A stretch of DNA of 41,000 nucleotides from Lactarius indigo (lineage: Eukaryota > Basidiomycota > Agaricomycetes > Russulales > Russulaceae). The notes below the pieces were generated by a model. That model saw only the letters and a program-made list of their open reading frames with translations, did not search any database and was not told the DNA's origin. Numbering within the stretch: the first letter of the stretch is position 1; each line of letters starts with the position of its first letter. The stretch is from positions 1 through 41,000 of the forward strand of contig JAFKAC010000263.1 of the NCBI GenBank assembly GCA_025766275.1. Reading direction: 5' to 3'. Made by a program: the position numbers and the translations under genes. Shown here one piece after another: positions 12,444 to 21,600 of this stretch.

Positions 12444-13752
12444 GATTATCAGTCACCAACCTGCTATGTTTAGGAAACTCAAGTCGCTTCGCTAATTACT
12501 GCAGCAGGCACATTGGTTCTTGGTATGATATACTTCAGTCCGCAATATCCTAGCTCAATGCGGTTTGCCTTGTAGGACTCAGCTGGCTCATCGGCTCGAG
12601 TCTGCACGATGTTCTCACTTGTATCATCTTTTTGTTTGTGCTGCACCCGTTCGATGTTGGGGATAGGGTCGATCTTAGCAAAGACTCTTACACGGTTAGG
12701 GAGATTCGTCTCCTCAGCACCATTCTCTTGGATGGCCATGGCACTTACGTCCAGGTGTCAAATACCGTGTTGAGCAATCTCGTACGTATGGTCGATGTTA
12801 GGCACACCGATTAGCTCACCTTCTCCCTTAGTTCATTCAGAACATTCGTCGGAGCCCTAAGGCATGTCTATGGTCGGTCGTAATGCGACTTTGCTAATTG
12901 CTTTGGGCTAGATGTCAGAATCGTTTACTTTTGACGTCCATTATTCCACAACATTCGAGCAGATCGAGAGGTTGCGTAGTCTCATGCTTGGTTTCGTTCA
13001 AAGCGAGCGCCGGGATTTCCAGCCCCTATTTGACATAGTTGTTGTTGGTATGTGTCAAGACTAAGATCGTTCCCTGATTCCATGCCTAATGTCGTACTCC
13101 CTGCGAAAGACATACCCGACCAGGAGAAGATGACATTGAAGGCCGAGATTATGTACAAGAGCAACTGGCAACAGGGTGCATTGAAGGGTATGGGTGGCAT
13201 TTGACGTAGAAGGTGTTGTTGTTGACGATTTTGCACAGCGATTCGGCGCAACAAGTGGGTTTGTGCGCTCAAGATGTATCTTGGGGAGGCGAAAATCTTT
13301 GGTCCGAATGGAAACCCAGACTCCACACCTGCGCCCACACGATACACTGTCATACCCTGGGAAGAGGTGCAGGAGAGTGAGCGCATCGCAGCTAGTCCTG
13401 CGGCGCCTTACGAGATGCCTCACATGCCCTCCGGTGGCTACAATCTAACAAGCCGGAGTGCTGCTATTCGTAAGTTCGCATCGTGGTGCATGACATTGGT
13501 TTAACGACTATTCGAGGATAGTGGGCGACACGGAAACTGTCTTCGGGGAGTCGGCAGATGTATGTGACATGCTCCTTGCCTATGTTTCGGTTGCGCGTAG
13601 AGCGGTGCTGATTTAATGACGGGCTACAGACTCACTTCCCGCGAAGACCGGTCGAACCCGCGACGAGTGGGCGCCCGGCAGCAGGCCCGTCAATGCCTGT
13701 TGCGCAAACCCTGTCAACACCAGAAGAAATTGAGTTGAGACCGCGAGACTGA
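2062..13752 (+). CDS. MscS-type mechanosensitive ion channel with EF-hand, interrupted in an intron by a LINE
   Basis: This is a fungal Msy1/Msy2-like channel, a family that releases ions in response to membrane tension, in fission yeast at the ER. ATG 2062 opens MSAPKRQGYDP, followed by a disordered N-terminus. The first hydrophobic exon (2509-2637) follows intron 2449-2508. Later exons encode WWSIWLSVFWCG, then RLAKHTVGVVAVGSRRYIDW, then YVALFAWTLTIWIAW. An EF-hand (DRDGNGDVSLEE) lies near 3855-3895. The pore/MscS core is split by the insertion: VVVAALIIAVTL (to 4090) joins ETQVASLITAAGTLVLG (from 12474), then LSWLIGSSLHDVLTCIIFLF and HPFDVGDRVDLSKDSY. The C-terminal exons contain SESFTFDVHYSTTFEQ and end MPVAQTLSTPEEIELRPRD, stop 13750-13752. 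All exons I could join stay in frame, so apart from the 8.3-kb insert the gene looks intact. The last two introns are less certain. Confidence 0.85.
4109..4126 (+). repeat. Left target-site duplication of the LINE
   Basis: ATCGATTATCAGTCACCA is identical to 12441-12458. The first A may belong to the poly(A) junction, giving 17 or 18 bp. It lies inside the MscS intron, which proves the insertion point. Confidence 0.95.
4467..4496 (+). repeat. Internal A-tract 1 in the LINE leader (30 A)
   Basis: This is an uninterrupted run of 30 A, followed by G-interrupted A-rich sequence to about 4522. It sits 340 nt from the element's 5' end, far from the true tail. Confidence 0.95.
4679..4717 (+). repeat. 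Internal A-tract 2 in the LINE leader (39 A)
   Basis: This is an uninterrupted run of 39 A, the same length as the terminal tail at 12402-12440. It is preceded by GATAGAGCC and followed by CAGGGCGCGCG. Confidence 0.95.
5222..7029 (+). CDS. LINE ORF1 protein (gag-like, CCHC zinc knuckle), probably spliced
   Basis: This is the probable nucleic-acid-binding partner of ORF2 in the retrotransposition particle. The proposed CDS joins 5222-5390 to 5441-7029 (585 aa). The first exon starts MAQTNQPTHAS and is Ser/Ala-rich with a basic end (RKGKNKKKN). The second exon begins with a Pro/Thr-rich disordered region carrying a 150-nt-period duplication. A folded part follows (SFLVYNITNEQAELLLRRRV, then FRVSPFAPTCPTFLFTLRGF). 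Near the C-terminus is a CX2CX4HX4C knuckle: C-T-C-C-H-G-T-D-H-P-R-G-L-C at about 6855-6897. Without splicing, translation from 5222 would stop at 5428, and a 511-aa protein could start only at the internal ATG 5494. I prefer the spliced model because the frame is restored exactly, but the shorter start is possible. Confidence 0.8.
5391..5440 (+). other. Candidate spliceosomal intron inside LINE ORF1
   Basis: The 50-nt segment starts GTGAGT, has CTAAC at 5425-5429 and ends CCAAG, with branch A to AG about 12 nt. These match the host introns in this window in length and signals. Removing it moves the reading frame from that of ATG 5222 to that of the main ORF1 and skips the TAA that overlaps the branch site. 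This is not proven without RNA evidence. Confidence 0.65.
5530..5728 (+). repeat. Degenerate 150-nt-period duplication in the ORF1 proline-rich region
   Basis: Segments 5530-5578 and 5680-5728 are both 49 nt and share GTGACGCCGAC at the left end and CCCCCCCCTGACGCAAC at the right end. The offset is 150 nt, exactly 50 codons, so the frame is kept. The encoded segments are VTPTTQAALNSPPLTQ and VTPTVPMILSTPPLTQ, each preceded by a run of prolines. Confidence 0.8.
7030..7156 (+). other. ORF1-ORF2 spacer with paired TATA-like 11-mers
   Basis: The 127-nt spacer holds ATGTATATAAA twice (7091-7101 and 7119-7129). An in-frame TGA at 7103-7105 bounds ORF2 upstream, so ATG 7157 is the first in-frame start. 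ORF2 lies in a different frame from ORF1. It would need reinitiation, internal entry or its own transcript; the sequence alone does not decide. Confidence 0.6.
7157..12220 (+). CDS. LINE ORF2: APE endonuclease, reverse transcriptase, RNase H
   Basis: This 1687-aa polyprotein carries out target-primed reverse transcription. Endonuclease: KIASLNMNGY (about residue 58), LALQETHLDND, LINVYAPNN, MMGDFNLTEDP (about 210), SRIDRIY (about 275) and the catalytic TDHW (about 299). Reverse transcriptase: GWMCPIYKKKDR, NYRPITLLNTDYKILTKLMA, HPDQTGFIPKRSIFNNIRL, ALDQEKAYDKI, TRGVRQGDPLSCLLFN and the active-site FADDTLLYLS (about 803). A Cys/His cluster, CVHCARDRLLGCKNPHAC (CX2CX7CX3HXC), lies at about 1140. 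RNase H: AYTDGSC (about 1252), GELAAVIAA, LITDSRYVIEG and VKGHRGNLGNEESDKLAKEG, with the D-E-D-H-D residues present. A late zinc motif, CATCGTTETMDHILLGC (CX2CX7HX4C), is at about 1500. There is no stop or frameshift and all catalytic motifs look intact. Confidence 0.96.
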   Translation: MIRVPPPPQAVPRPPSQRHANESRTYGAPLGTHRYPPIQGDNYNINHKPKNQTLKANIKIASLNMNGYAAPASNMTGIEKWSAIYQTMNKNKIAILALQETHLDNDLLHSVHECFGKRLTIINSQLETGPRTSAGVAFAINRSLIAPADMTSFELEKGRALAIKFKWHGNDEIVLINVYAPNNKNDHQPFWENLDQKRRSKGLRRPDFMMGDFNLTEDPIDRAPAHNDNTTAIAALRNLRQCLDLQDTWRHAFPHDRCFSYRATINGRPIKSRIDRIYTSSEAAKTTYEWSTHQTSVPTDHWMVSVRYAPSHAPYIGTGRDAIHASEIKHEELTDPIIERGKCLQADLLRLVRDNVPREVETPQTLWHVFKQDTKAIAKKHCKESRRRLTKKISAIERERKSLTDNPELDNDETLRTNEAHLASELEHLERIQTRDKQDHTRAIISNHGEVLGGIWSAMNKDRKPRDLIYHLKVPDSSPVRYERDTRRMTKLTRDFHESLQTKDITLPDDDREYLEKIETALREVPGSQRLTDEEAVNIDWSTSYAQVGEALRLSKNGTASGLDGCPYELWKELKSRHDVAVIERKKGFDILGVLTELFTDIQTYGVDARTDFAQGWMCPIYKKKDRTDIGNYRPITLLNTDYKILTKLMALQLVKPIHKIIHPDQTGFIPKRSIFNNIRLTKAVINYAEVMEEDGAIIALDQEKAYDKIRHKYLWRAMENINIPQEFITTVKSLYQNACTQVALNGVLSEPFQVTRGVRQGDPLSCLLFNIAIEPLACKLRNCEDLKGLIIPGAEEKLIVSLFADDTLLYLSKEDRFDLVEPILTTWCEASGAKFNVEKTEIIPIGGEAHRLEVINKRKINPLDEKELDARIHIAKDGEAVRSLGAWVGNNAEDLTAWEIALDKMKRKLEIWGRTHPTMYGKRLIAQAVIGGHTQFLAMAQGMPPHIEDALTTMIRDFIWEGGVSPRISQEFLQKPLNEGGLNLLDIKARNDAIEIMWLKAYLNLSPSRPLWAIVTDILINAAAPPGTSAVARTNTFLQTWEPPTQGPRAATLGEDIIRMLKIAKKYKLNLAAIRLSPGLRANLPAWYHPGAAPRPMTNVASKCLLRRHAVKTVADLIKLTRKIRQRDRTSAHSPSQACVCVHCARDRLLGCKNPHACASEAMERINDIAPKYNPNAPEQHDDLSLTPNRKAKNMKAQDTKGEVLFDPTITCKRGIEECFRIFTNPDRLTMTPASRQLTRGRNLAHIKIEAYTDGSCSNNGRLDARCGGGVWIGDDHQHNNALRVPGPSQSNQVGELAAVIAAVKALPNYCHLTLITDSRYVIEGLTEHLGSWEDRGWIGIKNADMFKRAAYLLKSRTAPTSFQWVKGHRGNLGNEESDKLAKEGADKEEEDELPLGVPIEFDLQGAKLATLTQAIAYKGIRERRTVPTRPSTNHNLDTTREAVRIYTGNRETDDTLWRSIRRRTIRIRVQQFLFKAMHATPMVGEVWFRIPGYEQRGTCATCGTTETMDHILLGCSENPVRIAWNLARELWPHEDIPWPEPSLGTILGCGCLSPNDVTLLDEEDRRRGANLKKKAATRLLQITLSETAHLIWVLRCERVIQGTHHSPSQVKARWLKAINRRLTDDKITATKIKRSVPFTQLVEATWEKALKKSSDLPDRWIHNREVLVGRNARQSQAADGDDNVP
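12221..12401 (+). other. LINE 3' UTR with two predicted hairpins
   Basis: The 181 nt between the ORF2 stop and the poly(A) tail holds a TACACC-AGG-GGTGTA hairpin (12236-12250) just after the stop. An 8-bp stem, ACTATCTA (12341-12348) with TAGATAGT (12365-12372), lies about 30 nt before the tail. In LINEs a 3'-end structure can be the template-recognition element for reverse transcription; that role here is inference. Confidence 0.6.
12402..12440 (+). other. LINE poly(A) tail
   Basis: These are 39 uninterrupted A (40 counting the ambiguous A shared with the target-site duplication). They mark the 3' end of the retrotransposed RNA. Confidence 0.95.
12441..12458 (+). repeat. Right target-site duplication of the LINE
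   Basis: ATCGATTATCAGTCACCA follows the poly(A) tail directly and matches 4109-4126 without mismatch. The host intron then resumes with ACCTGCTATG and reaches its acceptor 15 nt later. Confidence 0.95.
12862..12911 (+). other. GC-AG intron in the MscS gene
   Basis: The 50-nt intron begins GCATGT after an AAG codon, contains GCTAATT and ends GGGCTAG. Removal joins IQNIRRSPK to MSESFTFDVHYS in frame, which is the expected MscS continuation. Confidence 0.78.
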
Positions 13753-13993
13753 TCGCGCCCGTTACCATTTATTTCATATTTACTTATCTTCGAAAACTTC
13801 CTTCTCGACCCTGCAGAAATTGTGCGACGAAATCTCATGTTGAACATACGTCGATCTACTGATGTGTTTGGTTGGAAATACCAATGTCTTGTTCCGCTAG
13901 CTTTTATTATTACTGCTTTCGACAAAAAGGAAAGTGCTGATCATGTGCGAGGATCAAGGTACAGCCTGCGAGGTGCTACGGTTAAGTTACGCA
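13753..13993. other. Convergent intergenic region between MscS and Rpb3
   Basis: These 241 bp lie between two converging stop codons and should be shared 3' UTR and terminator sequence. An open frame on the + strand (from about 13822) has no recognisable domain. Confidence 0.5.
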
Positions 13994-15559
13994 TCACACG
14001 TTCCATCCGCTTTGCGTCTGCGGATTGGGACTACTCCAGCCGGTGTTTCGAGCTGGGCTGCCTGCTCCCCAGCCGCTGCCTCCTGCACTCCACGCACCAG
14101 CTGGTGCGTTAGTACCCCACCCACTTGCTGAGGGAGATGCCCCAGAACCTGGACTTCCACCCCACCCAGCGCTCCCTCCAGCGCCTCCCCCACCTCCACT
14201 AGAAGCAGACGCAGAGCCTCCCCAGCCGCTACTACCAGGCGCCGGCGTACTCCCCCATCCACTGCTGACAGCACCCTCTTGTCCCCACCCAGCTGCCCTT
14301 GGGGCTGCGGCGGTGCCGTTCGTCACCGGTAGTTGCGCGCCTCCGTCGCCGCCGAGGGTATCCAGGTCATTTGGATCGGACTTCAGTCCAAGGATGAGAT
14401 TGGCAAGCTTGGTCTGTAGCTCTGTGAGGCCCTGTGAATGGTTTGTTGTTGTTAGACCGTCGATGTCGACGAGAAAAGGAGGACAAGCGACTCGACACCT
14501 TCATGACGACCTCCTGCGGGCCCAGACTCCCGTCTGTCTCCACCTCGAAGTAAAATTTTTGTGGTTTCCCGTTGTAGTCGAACGGCTCGTCGTCGCGCGG
14601 GGGTTCTTCCTCTGCTGCGTTCGTGCTCAACGGCCATTCCTTTTTGATGTCGGTTTCGTACCAATATGTGGTGTGGCGCAGGCGGTTGTGGGGGTCGTAT
14701 TCGAACGAAACTGCGGAACACGGGGACCACTTCGCATGTTCCTTTGCTATGCCCTAAAGCCCACTGAGCGCCGAACGTTTTGTCACAGTTGACGTCGCGA
14801 TTACCTTCTTGGCAATACAGCGCACTCTGAGCTCCTGGCCCTTTCGAATTTTACATATTAAGACCGGTGGCATGGAAGGATCATCTGAACACGAAAGGGT
14901 CAGTATGGGGTGAAGGTGTGAATATGAAATGACGCACTCTTTCCTACAGGGTGACCAAAATTCTCTGAACGCCTGGCAATCTCTTCTCCATCGTCCACCT
15001 CCTCCCTCCAGCCATATCCCCCACGGGCTACCACATCCAAGTGGTTGCTGGTGACCTCCATAGTTCGGTTTTCGTTGCAAGCTACGCTCAGAGAAAGTTC
15101 TATTGAACAGTTTTGACATGAGTCCAGGCAGGTGCAATCCTTGAAAAAAAAACTTAAGTACATTGACGGTGTAATATATAATAAGAACACACCCGACTAT
15201 ACCGGATAGCTTCGTCGCAGTTGTTACTAACAAGGGGGATCATGCCTAACCTGTGAGCAATAAACTCGTCTGGGAGAACGGTCGTGTTGGTTTCAAAATC
15301 CACTATGTCTATTGCTACATGACTATAAGTAGACGTATAAACACCATCTGGATGAATAAACGTACCAACAGTGGGAATGTCTGCCATCATGACCCTCCGA
15401 AGGGAGTTTGCAAAGCTAGGAGTATAGCATGTTACGAAGGGATTGCGATGGGCCCAGAGTCACTTACGCAAGGTCAACATTTTCGAGAACAAAATTCACG
15501 CGGTCTTTCTTAAGCTCTCGTATGCGGACGTTAGGTTCAAGGAGATCGTTGACTTGCAT
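13994..15559 (-). CDS. RPB3: DNA-directed RNA polymerase II subunit Rpb3 with GW-rich C-terminal tail
   Basis: This is the alpha-like subunit that pairs with Rpb11 to nucleate Pol II assembly in the nucleus. ATG is at 15559: [20 protein letters not shown], then FVLENVDLA, and after an intron [17 protein letters not shown], the alpha-motif typical of Rpb3. [20 protein letters not shown] and [11 protein letters not shown] follow. The zinc loop is [15 protein letters not shown] (CXCX3CX2C). Later come [48 protein letters not shown] and [20 protein letters not shown]. Introns are about 50 nt. Past the conserved domain the protein runs into a Gly/Ser/Ala-rich tail of about 110 residues with nine Trp, six of them in GWG. 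The zinc cysteines are intact and no frameshift is seen. Confidence 0.93.
13997..14326 (-). other. GW/WG-repeat tail of Rpb3
   Basis: The coding stretch reads as low-complexity Gly/Ser/Ala with Trp spaced about every 10-20 residues ([53 protein letters not shown]). It is continuous in frame with the preceding [18 protein letters not shown] segment. Codon use varies between repeats, so it is not a simple microsatellite. Confidence 0.85.
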
Positions 15560-15623
15560 TTGTGGGAGTCGAGTAATACATCCACAGCGCGGTCGCGCTC
15601 ATCCACGCCGCGACGCACAACGG

Positions 15624-15633
15624 CTTATATAAT
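15624..15633 (-). promoter_or_regulatory. TATA-like element upstream of Rpb3
   Basis: On the minus strand the sequence reads ATTATATAAG about 65-75 nt upstream of the Rpb3 ATG. It lies in the 138-bp gap between the Tom1 stop and the Rpb3 start. Position and sequence suit a TATA box, but this is a motif call only. Confidence 0.4.
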
Positions 15634-15697
15634 GCGAAATATGTGTGTAATAATTGCGGTGCGATTGACTTTTGTTGTACAGAAATTGCTACAGTAA

Positions 15698-18600
15698 TTA
15701 CGCAAAGCCAAAACCTTCGCCACCTTCGTTAATCGAGAGTAATAATTGCTGCCGAAGCATCTCATAAGACGAGTATTGCGGGAGATCGATTTGATTGAAA
15801 CCTAGTATAATAGCATTAGTTCTTGGTCGTCCAACTTGGTCGACCCAACATACATGTATGAGCTTGAGGAAGTCTGTCGGGATCCCCATATGCTCTGTGA
15901 ATAGAAAAGCGCTGAGTGCCTTGTACACCTTGTAGGTCATTGAACCCGCCCAGAGGAACTCGGGACGTCCCAGTGGCGAAACTGAGCACCTTCGCGCGCT
16001 CGTCTCGGTTGAATGACTTGAGTGCACGCCACCACCAGACAATGACAGGATCTGAGCTTGTATACCCGTTGTATTCCGTGGCAGAGCGCCATTCGTCGAC
16101 GTCGATATCAGGAGTACCGGAAATGAGCAACTCAAGCTCTTTCTCGTTGAACTGAGGGGTGTCAGGTGAGAGCTTGATGGCCAAGCATAGCATGCAAACT
16201 TACGATAGCAATGAGGTCCTTGGGAATAATCTCATAGAACCCGGACAGCAAGTGCTCTAGTTGGTCTTTGATCGAAGTGTATAGCCGATATTGAGCTGAC
16301 AGTTGCACGAACTCTCGCCTGTTCTCGAGCGTTACAGGTATCGACTCCCCGTTCTCCTTCAGTGGAACAATCTTGGTAACGCCAAACTAGACGAGGCGTT
16401 AACAAATCAGGAATGATCTTGTCCACGGGTGACTTACCTCATCGCCCTCAACGCTGAAGGTCAGATCCAATGGGCTCGGGTCATTCTCCAGTATCCAACA
16501 CAGTGAGTTGTAGTACTCTGGGTCAATCCACTCCACATCGCGGTAATCAACGGGCTTCCCGAGTATTTGTCGATACATGCTACGGGCAAAGTAGGCATCC
16601 AGGAGACGGCCGTCATAGATAGCCTTCCCGATGACACGCCCAACAAACTTGAAGAACGACAGGTGCTCTGGGTTGACCCACGACGCTTTGTTGGGTTGAT
16701 ATGTGAGGCGATCAGCTGCGCATGGCTGGAACAGAGCATTGTTGGGGTCAAACATCTGCCTGGCGAGGATTTGGAACCACTCTCGCGTGACACCCCCTGC
16801 ATCGACACCCTCTTCATCGTAGAATCGCACACTAAGTTTCCCGTATTTGATTTGTTCTCCCGTCTTCCGTTGCAGCGACTGGAAGCTGTCCTCGAAAACG
16901 CGTTGGCGGCGTACGTTGAGTTGTAGAGTTCCGTGATGTTCACGGGAATGCGGACGCTTGTGCAGCTGCTGATTGAAGTAATTACGCTTGTTGTCAAAGT
17001 CCAACACGCGAGGGTTGTTGACAAGTAACGAAAATGAGCCGCTCATCAACGATGGGTTATTCCGTACCATGACGTTGAGGACCTTGCGATGTGCGTCTGT
17101 GAACGTCACAAATAGATCCTCCATTGCCTCACGTGGTGTGGTTGGTGAGCGAGGAGATGCAGATGCCCGCAATAATCGGTTTGGACCCCCAGATATGGAT
17201 GCAGACCCCACGTACTTGCAAACTACCATGAGCGCCTCTATGAGAGGAAGAAGCACGGTGGCGATGTGTTCGATCTCGGATCGCTGCTCGATTATGGACA
17301 AGCAGTCTCCTAGACGACGCCACAATGGGGTGAATCGGAAAGACTCGTATATTCCCTGAATCTTTTCCAAATCCGTGGTAGGTTGCGGTTCAGGGGGTGT
17401 CGTTGTCTTGGGTGAAAACATGTAGTCAATAGTTTTCAGGACGCGGAGGAGCTTCGCTTGATCGGAGGCGGGAGAGGAAAACCGGGATGCGACGGAAGAC
17501 GTGAACACATCGTCTCCTGGTTCATGAAGTGAATTGGCTAGCTCGTCAAGATCATGATAAAGGCTCTGTCCGAATTCCTGGGCTTTACCGCGAAGTTCTT
17601 GCGCGACAACATCTCGCGCATCTGGGATGAATGAAAGGTGTTGAATAAGGGAGAGGGTGTGATGGAAGGGTTTTGCGCCACAGTCTCCCACAGTCAGTAT
17701 ATTGACGATCGATCTCAGCGCACTGGCAGGGATTTGAGGGGGGTTGACGAGTAAAGTCTTTTCCTCTATTGGCTCTTGTCGAGGCGATTCCTTTTGGCTC
17801 TCTTGCGAAGGATTGCCTGTCGGTGAACATTTCAGCAAGATAGATTATCTGTGCAAGACATCAACTTACTGGGGGCAGGGGCATTTGGATCAACTGCTGT
17901 TGGAGCACGAGGTTCGGAAGGGGCTTCTTCGGATGACTGGGCCTGCGTCAGTGGTGTTGTAGACAGAGTGAGCACCTCCTCGGGCTTTTGTTGTATTTTG
18001 AGGCCCGTGAGTGGGCGCGTTACTGTCTCGAGTAGGCTAACAACCAACTCAAGGACTGACGGTGTCTTCAACAGCGATTGTCGGTCGAGCAGGGAGAGGA
18101 GAAGAACAATGGGATATTGGGTCTGTACTGCTTGTTTCTCTTTACCCTTTCCTTTCTTGGAAGCGTGTTTTCGAAGCCCCACAGCCATTTCTTGTTCCGT
18201 CAGGAAGAAGAGGGACGATGACTCATTCGACGAAACGATGTAGGTCAAAGCCTCGAGGCAGCGCTGAGCGATAAGATCAGGAACAACTTCGCTTGGCGAG
18301 TGATGTGCAGGAAGAGAGCTCAGGTACTCCGGGCCGGTCTTCTGTTTTCCAGCAGGACGAGGAGTCGGTGCTGGGCCTTTGGAACTCCTGATTGTCATCT
18401 GCGTAAAGCTTCTATCGATCGCTGCGAGGTCTCCAGTTCCTTCCTGCAGAATGTTGAGAAGGAAGTTGAACAGCTCAGCGCGAGTTTTAGAGTTCTCGCA
18501 TAAGTTGACGAGTGCCTTGTACAAGATGTTCTTTCTCGAGATTTGCGGGAAGAAGAGTAACCGCACCAAGACGGCCACACCACTCTTATCAAGTAGTTGG

Positions 18601-21600
18601 ATCGCATCGCGAGGGACTTGGGGTTTGCGTGTAACGGTCGTGGGAGGAGCACCTTGTGTTCGGGAACCTGCGCCAACCCGGGGAGGCTGGCGGGGGAACC
18701 TCTGACGATACCCGCCCGCTTCGGCGATGATGTGTGATGGGAGTGTCTGAATGAAGCCCTCGTCTTGGTCCATTAGGACATCTTGTCGGAGTTGGGGATC
18801 AAGGCTGGCGATAAAACTGGCAGGGTCCATTTCAACGGCTGCTGGTGGATCACCGGTTGCAGGCGCGGTAGTCCTCTCCTCAGTACGCCGTCGGGCCTGC
18901 TCGATTCGCTCTTGGTGTAATATTTCGGCTCGAATTTCGGGCGGAAGGGCATCGAGGAATTCTGCGCTGATCTGGGAGTCGGGAGGGCGCTCCATTCTTG
19001 CCGCTTGCTGGTCCCGTATATGCTGATTCACAACTTCTTCTCGCATCTCGTCCGGGAGCGCTTCGAGGAAAGTCGGGTCAATCCCAGTATCTGTGATATC
19101 GACGGGGCTACCATGAATCATAACAGTCGTGCGTTCCGATGTACTTGCTGGGCCTGGTTCCGCGGGTGCTTCTTGGGCGGTCGTTGTATCTGGTGTCCCT
19201 GAATCTTCTATCGAGTCTTGCTCGTTCGCTGAGTGGGATTCGGCAGTGGCGTCGAGCATTTCAGCGTCTGCTTCTGTTGCAACTGGCACAGCAGGGGCGT
19301 CGGAACTGCCGGCCGCGTCTACTACTGGAGATGGAGTTGCCGTAGTCGGGTCCTGGCTAGAAGCGACTTCGGCTGCCCTTTTCGCTGCTTCATCCGCTTG
19401 AGCTGCTGCCTCCCTCTGTTGTGCCTCCTCCCTTTCCACAGCTTCCTTCGCTTCCTTAGCTAATCTAGCTTTTTCGACAGCGGCGGGAAGAAGGGCAAGC
19501 ACGACGTGATTCCCCAACTTAGCAAAGCGATCGGGTGCAAATTTGCCATGGAGGACTTTGGCTTCTTCGCTCCACCGTTGCATGGTGGGAAGGGGGTCGA
19601 AATCCCGGCTTTCCGGTCGAAGTGGCACAGAACGGGGTGACTGATCGATGCGCAGAGAAGCAGATACTCCTCCCCTACGTGGGAGCAAGCCACGGTCGAG
19701 ATTGACAAGGGTTCCTGGAGGTACGTCCAGACGAATGGTATCGGTGGTTCCCCCGGCCCGAGGGTTGACAATGTGTTGGAAGAGTTGAACTGCGCCGCCG
19801 CCAATGATGTCTTCGATTGCTTGGAGAAGATCCTGATGACCGCCTGTGGCCAAAATGCGTTGTGAGCGACGCCCCATACGACCAATGTCTGGGATGTGAC
19901 GTCCTGAACTGCCTGAAGTCTCTAGGAGGAGAGGATGAGTAGTTGCATCTGCGGAGGCAACAGTGCCCCTGGTACGACCGAGAATGCCCATATCATCGTC
20001 TGTCCTGACGTCAGACCGCTGCTCTATGTCACTGCGCGCCTTCGGCTTACCTTCGACACGACCTCTACGGGCCCGTGTCCCTCCAGAGATGATGAAACCG
20101 CCATCGTGCGCCTCAATGAAGCCCGGGAGGCTGTCTGAAACTGCTTCGTTGAAGCCTAGAACGTCTCCGATACTTGGGCCGTCGTCCTGTGGCTCGAAGC
20201 CTAGCTCACCCTCGAGCCTGTCATATATGTGAGAGGTGAGTAAGAGCGAAGAACACGAGGCTCACTCTTCGTCCGACTCCAGATCACCCTCTGCTTCTTC
20301 GGTATCGTGGTGATAAATGGGGACTAAATACGTTTGGGTGATCCATAGTGCACACGGGGAGGTCGGTCACTCACCTGCTATCTCTTCGTCACCTTCCTCG
20401 CCATCGACGTCTGGGGCGCCATCCTCCATGCCAACACCCTAAATCCATACTATAAGAGCGGTCCCGCTTGGGAGAAAAGAGACATTTGCCATACCTCCCA
20501 TACACCGTCAACGTCAACATCTGGGTCGATTTGGCCATCTGCTTCCGGCGCTCTATTTTCCACATCTTCTTCTAATAGGTCCTCGTCTTCATCCTCGTCG
20601 TGCCAGCCTTCTTCTTCAGAATCCCCATCATCCTCGTCGGGGTCTTCCTGTTCATCTTCATCTTCATCAGTCGAAGTCCCTTCGCTCCCTGTTTCCTCTC
20701 CGAAATCCATTTCGACATCCTCGTCTTCGTCGCCGCGGTCACCATCAATGACGTCCTCTGCGGCAAATTGCTCTTCCATGTCCTAAAGGCCATATGTGAG
20801 CACTTGGGAACAGCGTGGATGATGACGTGAACCAACCCCTCCGAACCTGTGAAAAGGTCAAATAAGTGTCAATCGCCGAATAACTGCCCATGACTTACAT
20901 TCCAAGCGAGGAATTTCGATATAGGTCTGGAGTCAGCTCGCGAGCAGTATCCTGGCCGTCCTCTATGTCATCCTCATCGTGTAAGCTCTCCTGGTCCATC
21001 TCATCTTTCGACTCCTCCGAGTTCTTTGTCTTGTCTGACGCGCGGCTCATCTTGATCGCAATCTTAGACCTATAGGGCGATTGAGTAGCGCCCGTGAAGT
21101 ATTGTTAAGAAAAGCTCACAAGAGCTCAAGAGGTTTCAAGATTGCTGCCACTACTACACGAACGTTAGGATAATTCAGGTCAACCTCTGCCAAAGCGTTA
21201 GTTAGGGTCGAAACAAAGTTCTTCTCTAGCATGATCTTCGCGATATGGGTGGGCGTTTCCTCGAGGGGTTTGCGAAGCCCCGGATTGAACCGAACCGTAA
21301 GGAGGCGATAGCAAAGATCTGCCAAGGCAAGGAGCCGGCCGTAGCGGGCGTCCAGAGTGTCCGTCTGCGACGGATCCTTGATGGCACGACTGACCGCTTC
21401 CAGGACTGTTTTGCGCACTGAGACGAGCTCTGGAGAAACGTCTTTGACAGGTTGAGAGGACGATGTGTCCACACAGAGGGCGACGATCAAGGACATCGCC
21501 CAGTTGCAGAGTGGGACGTTATTTCGAGCGTCGTGACTGGGATCAGGGTCGATAGTCTGGAAAGTGACAAGGTCTGACAGGACGAAGTGTAAAGCAGCCA

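Larger units (their letters stand above)
4091..12473 (+). other. Host intron of the MscS gene, expanded from 51 nt to 8383 nt by a LINE
   Basis: The donor GTAGGT (4091) follows an in-frame TTG codon and the acceptor is TTTAG (to 12473). Splicing gives VTL|ETQVASL, the expected continuous MscS core. Without the LINE and one target-site copy the intron is 51 nt (4091-4126 plus 12459-12473), the normal size in this window. Donor, acceptor and a CCAAC branch-like site next to the acceptor are all preserved. Confidence 0.88.

Noticed and set aside
12217..12495. ORF spanning the LINE 3' UTR, poly(A) tail and host intron
   Set aside because: It runs through the A-tail as polylysine and crosses the insertion junction. 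It is an artefact of low stop density.
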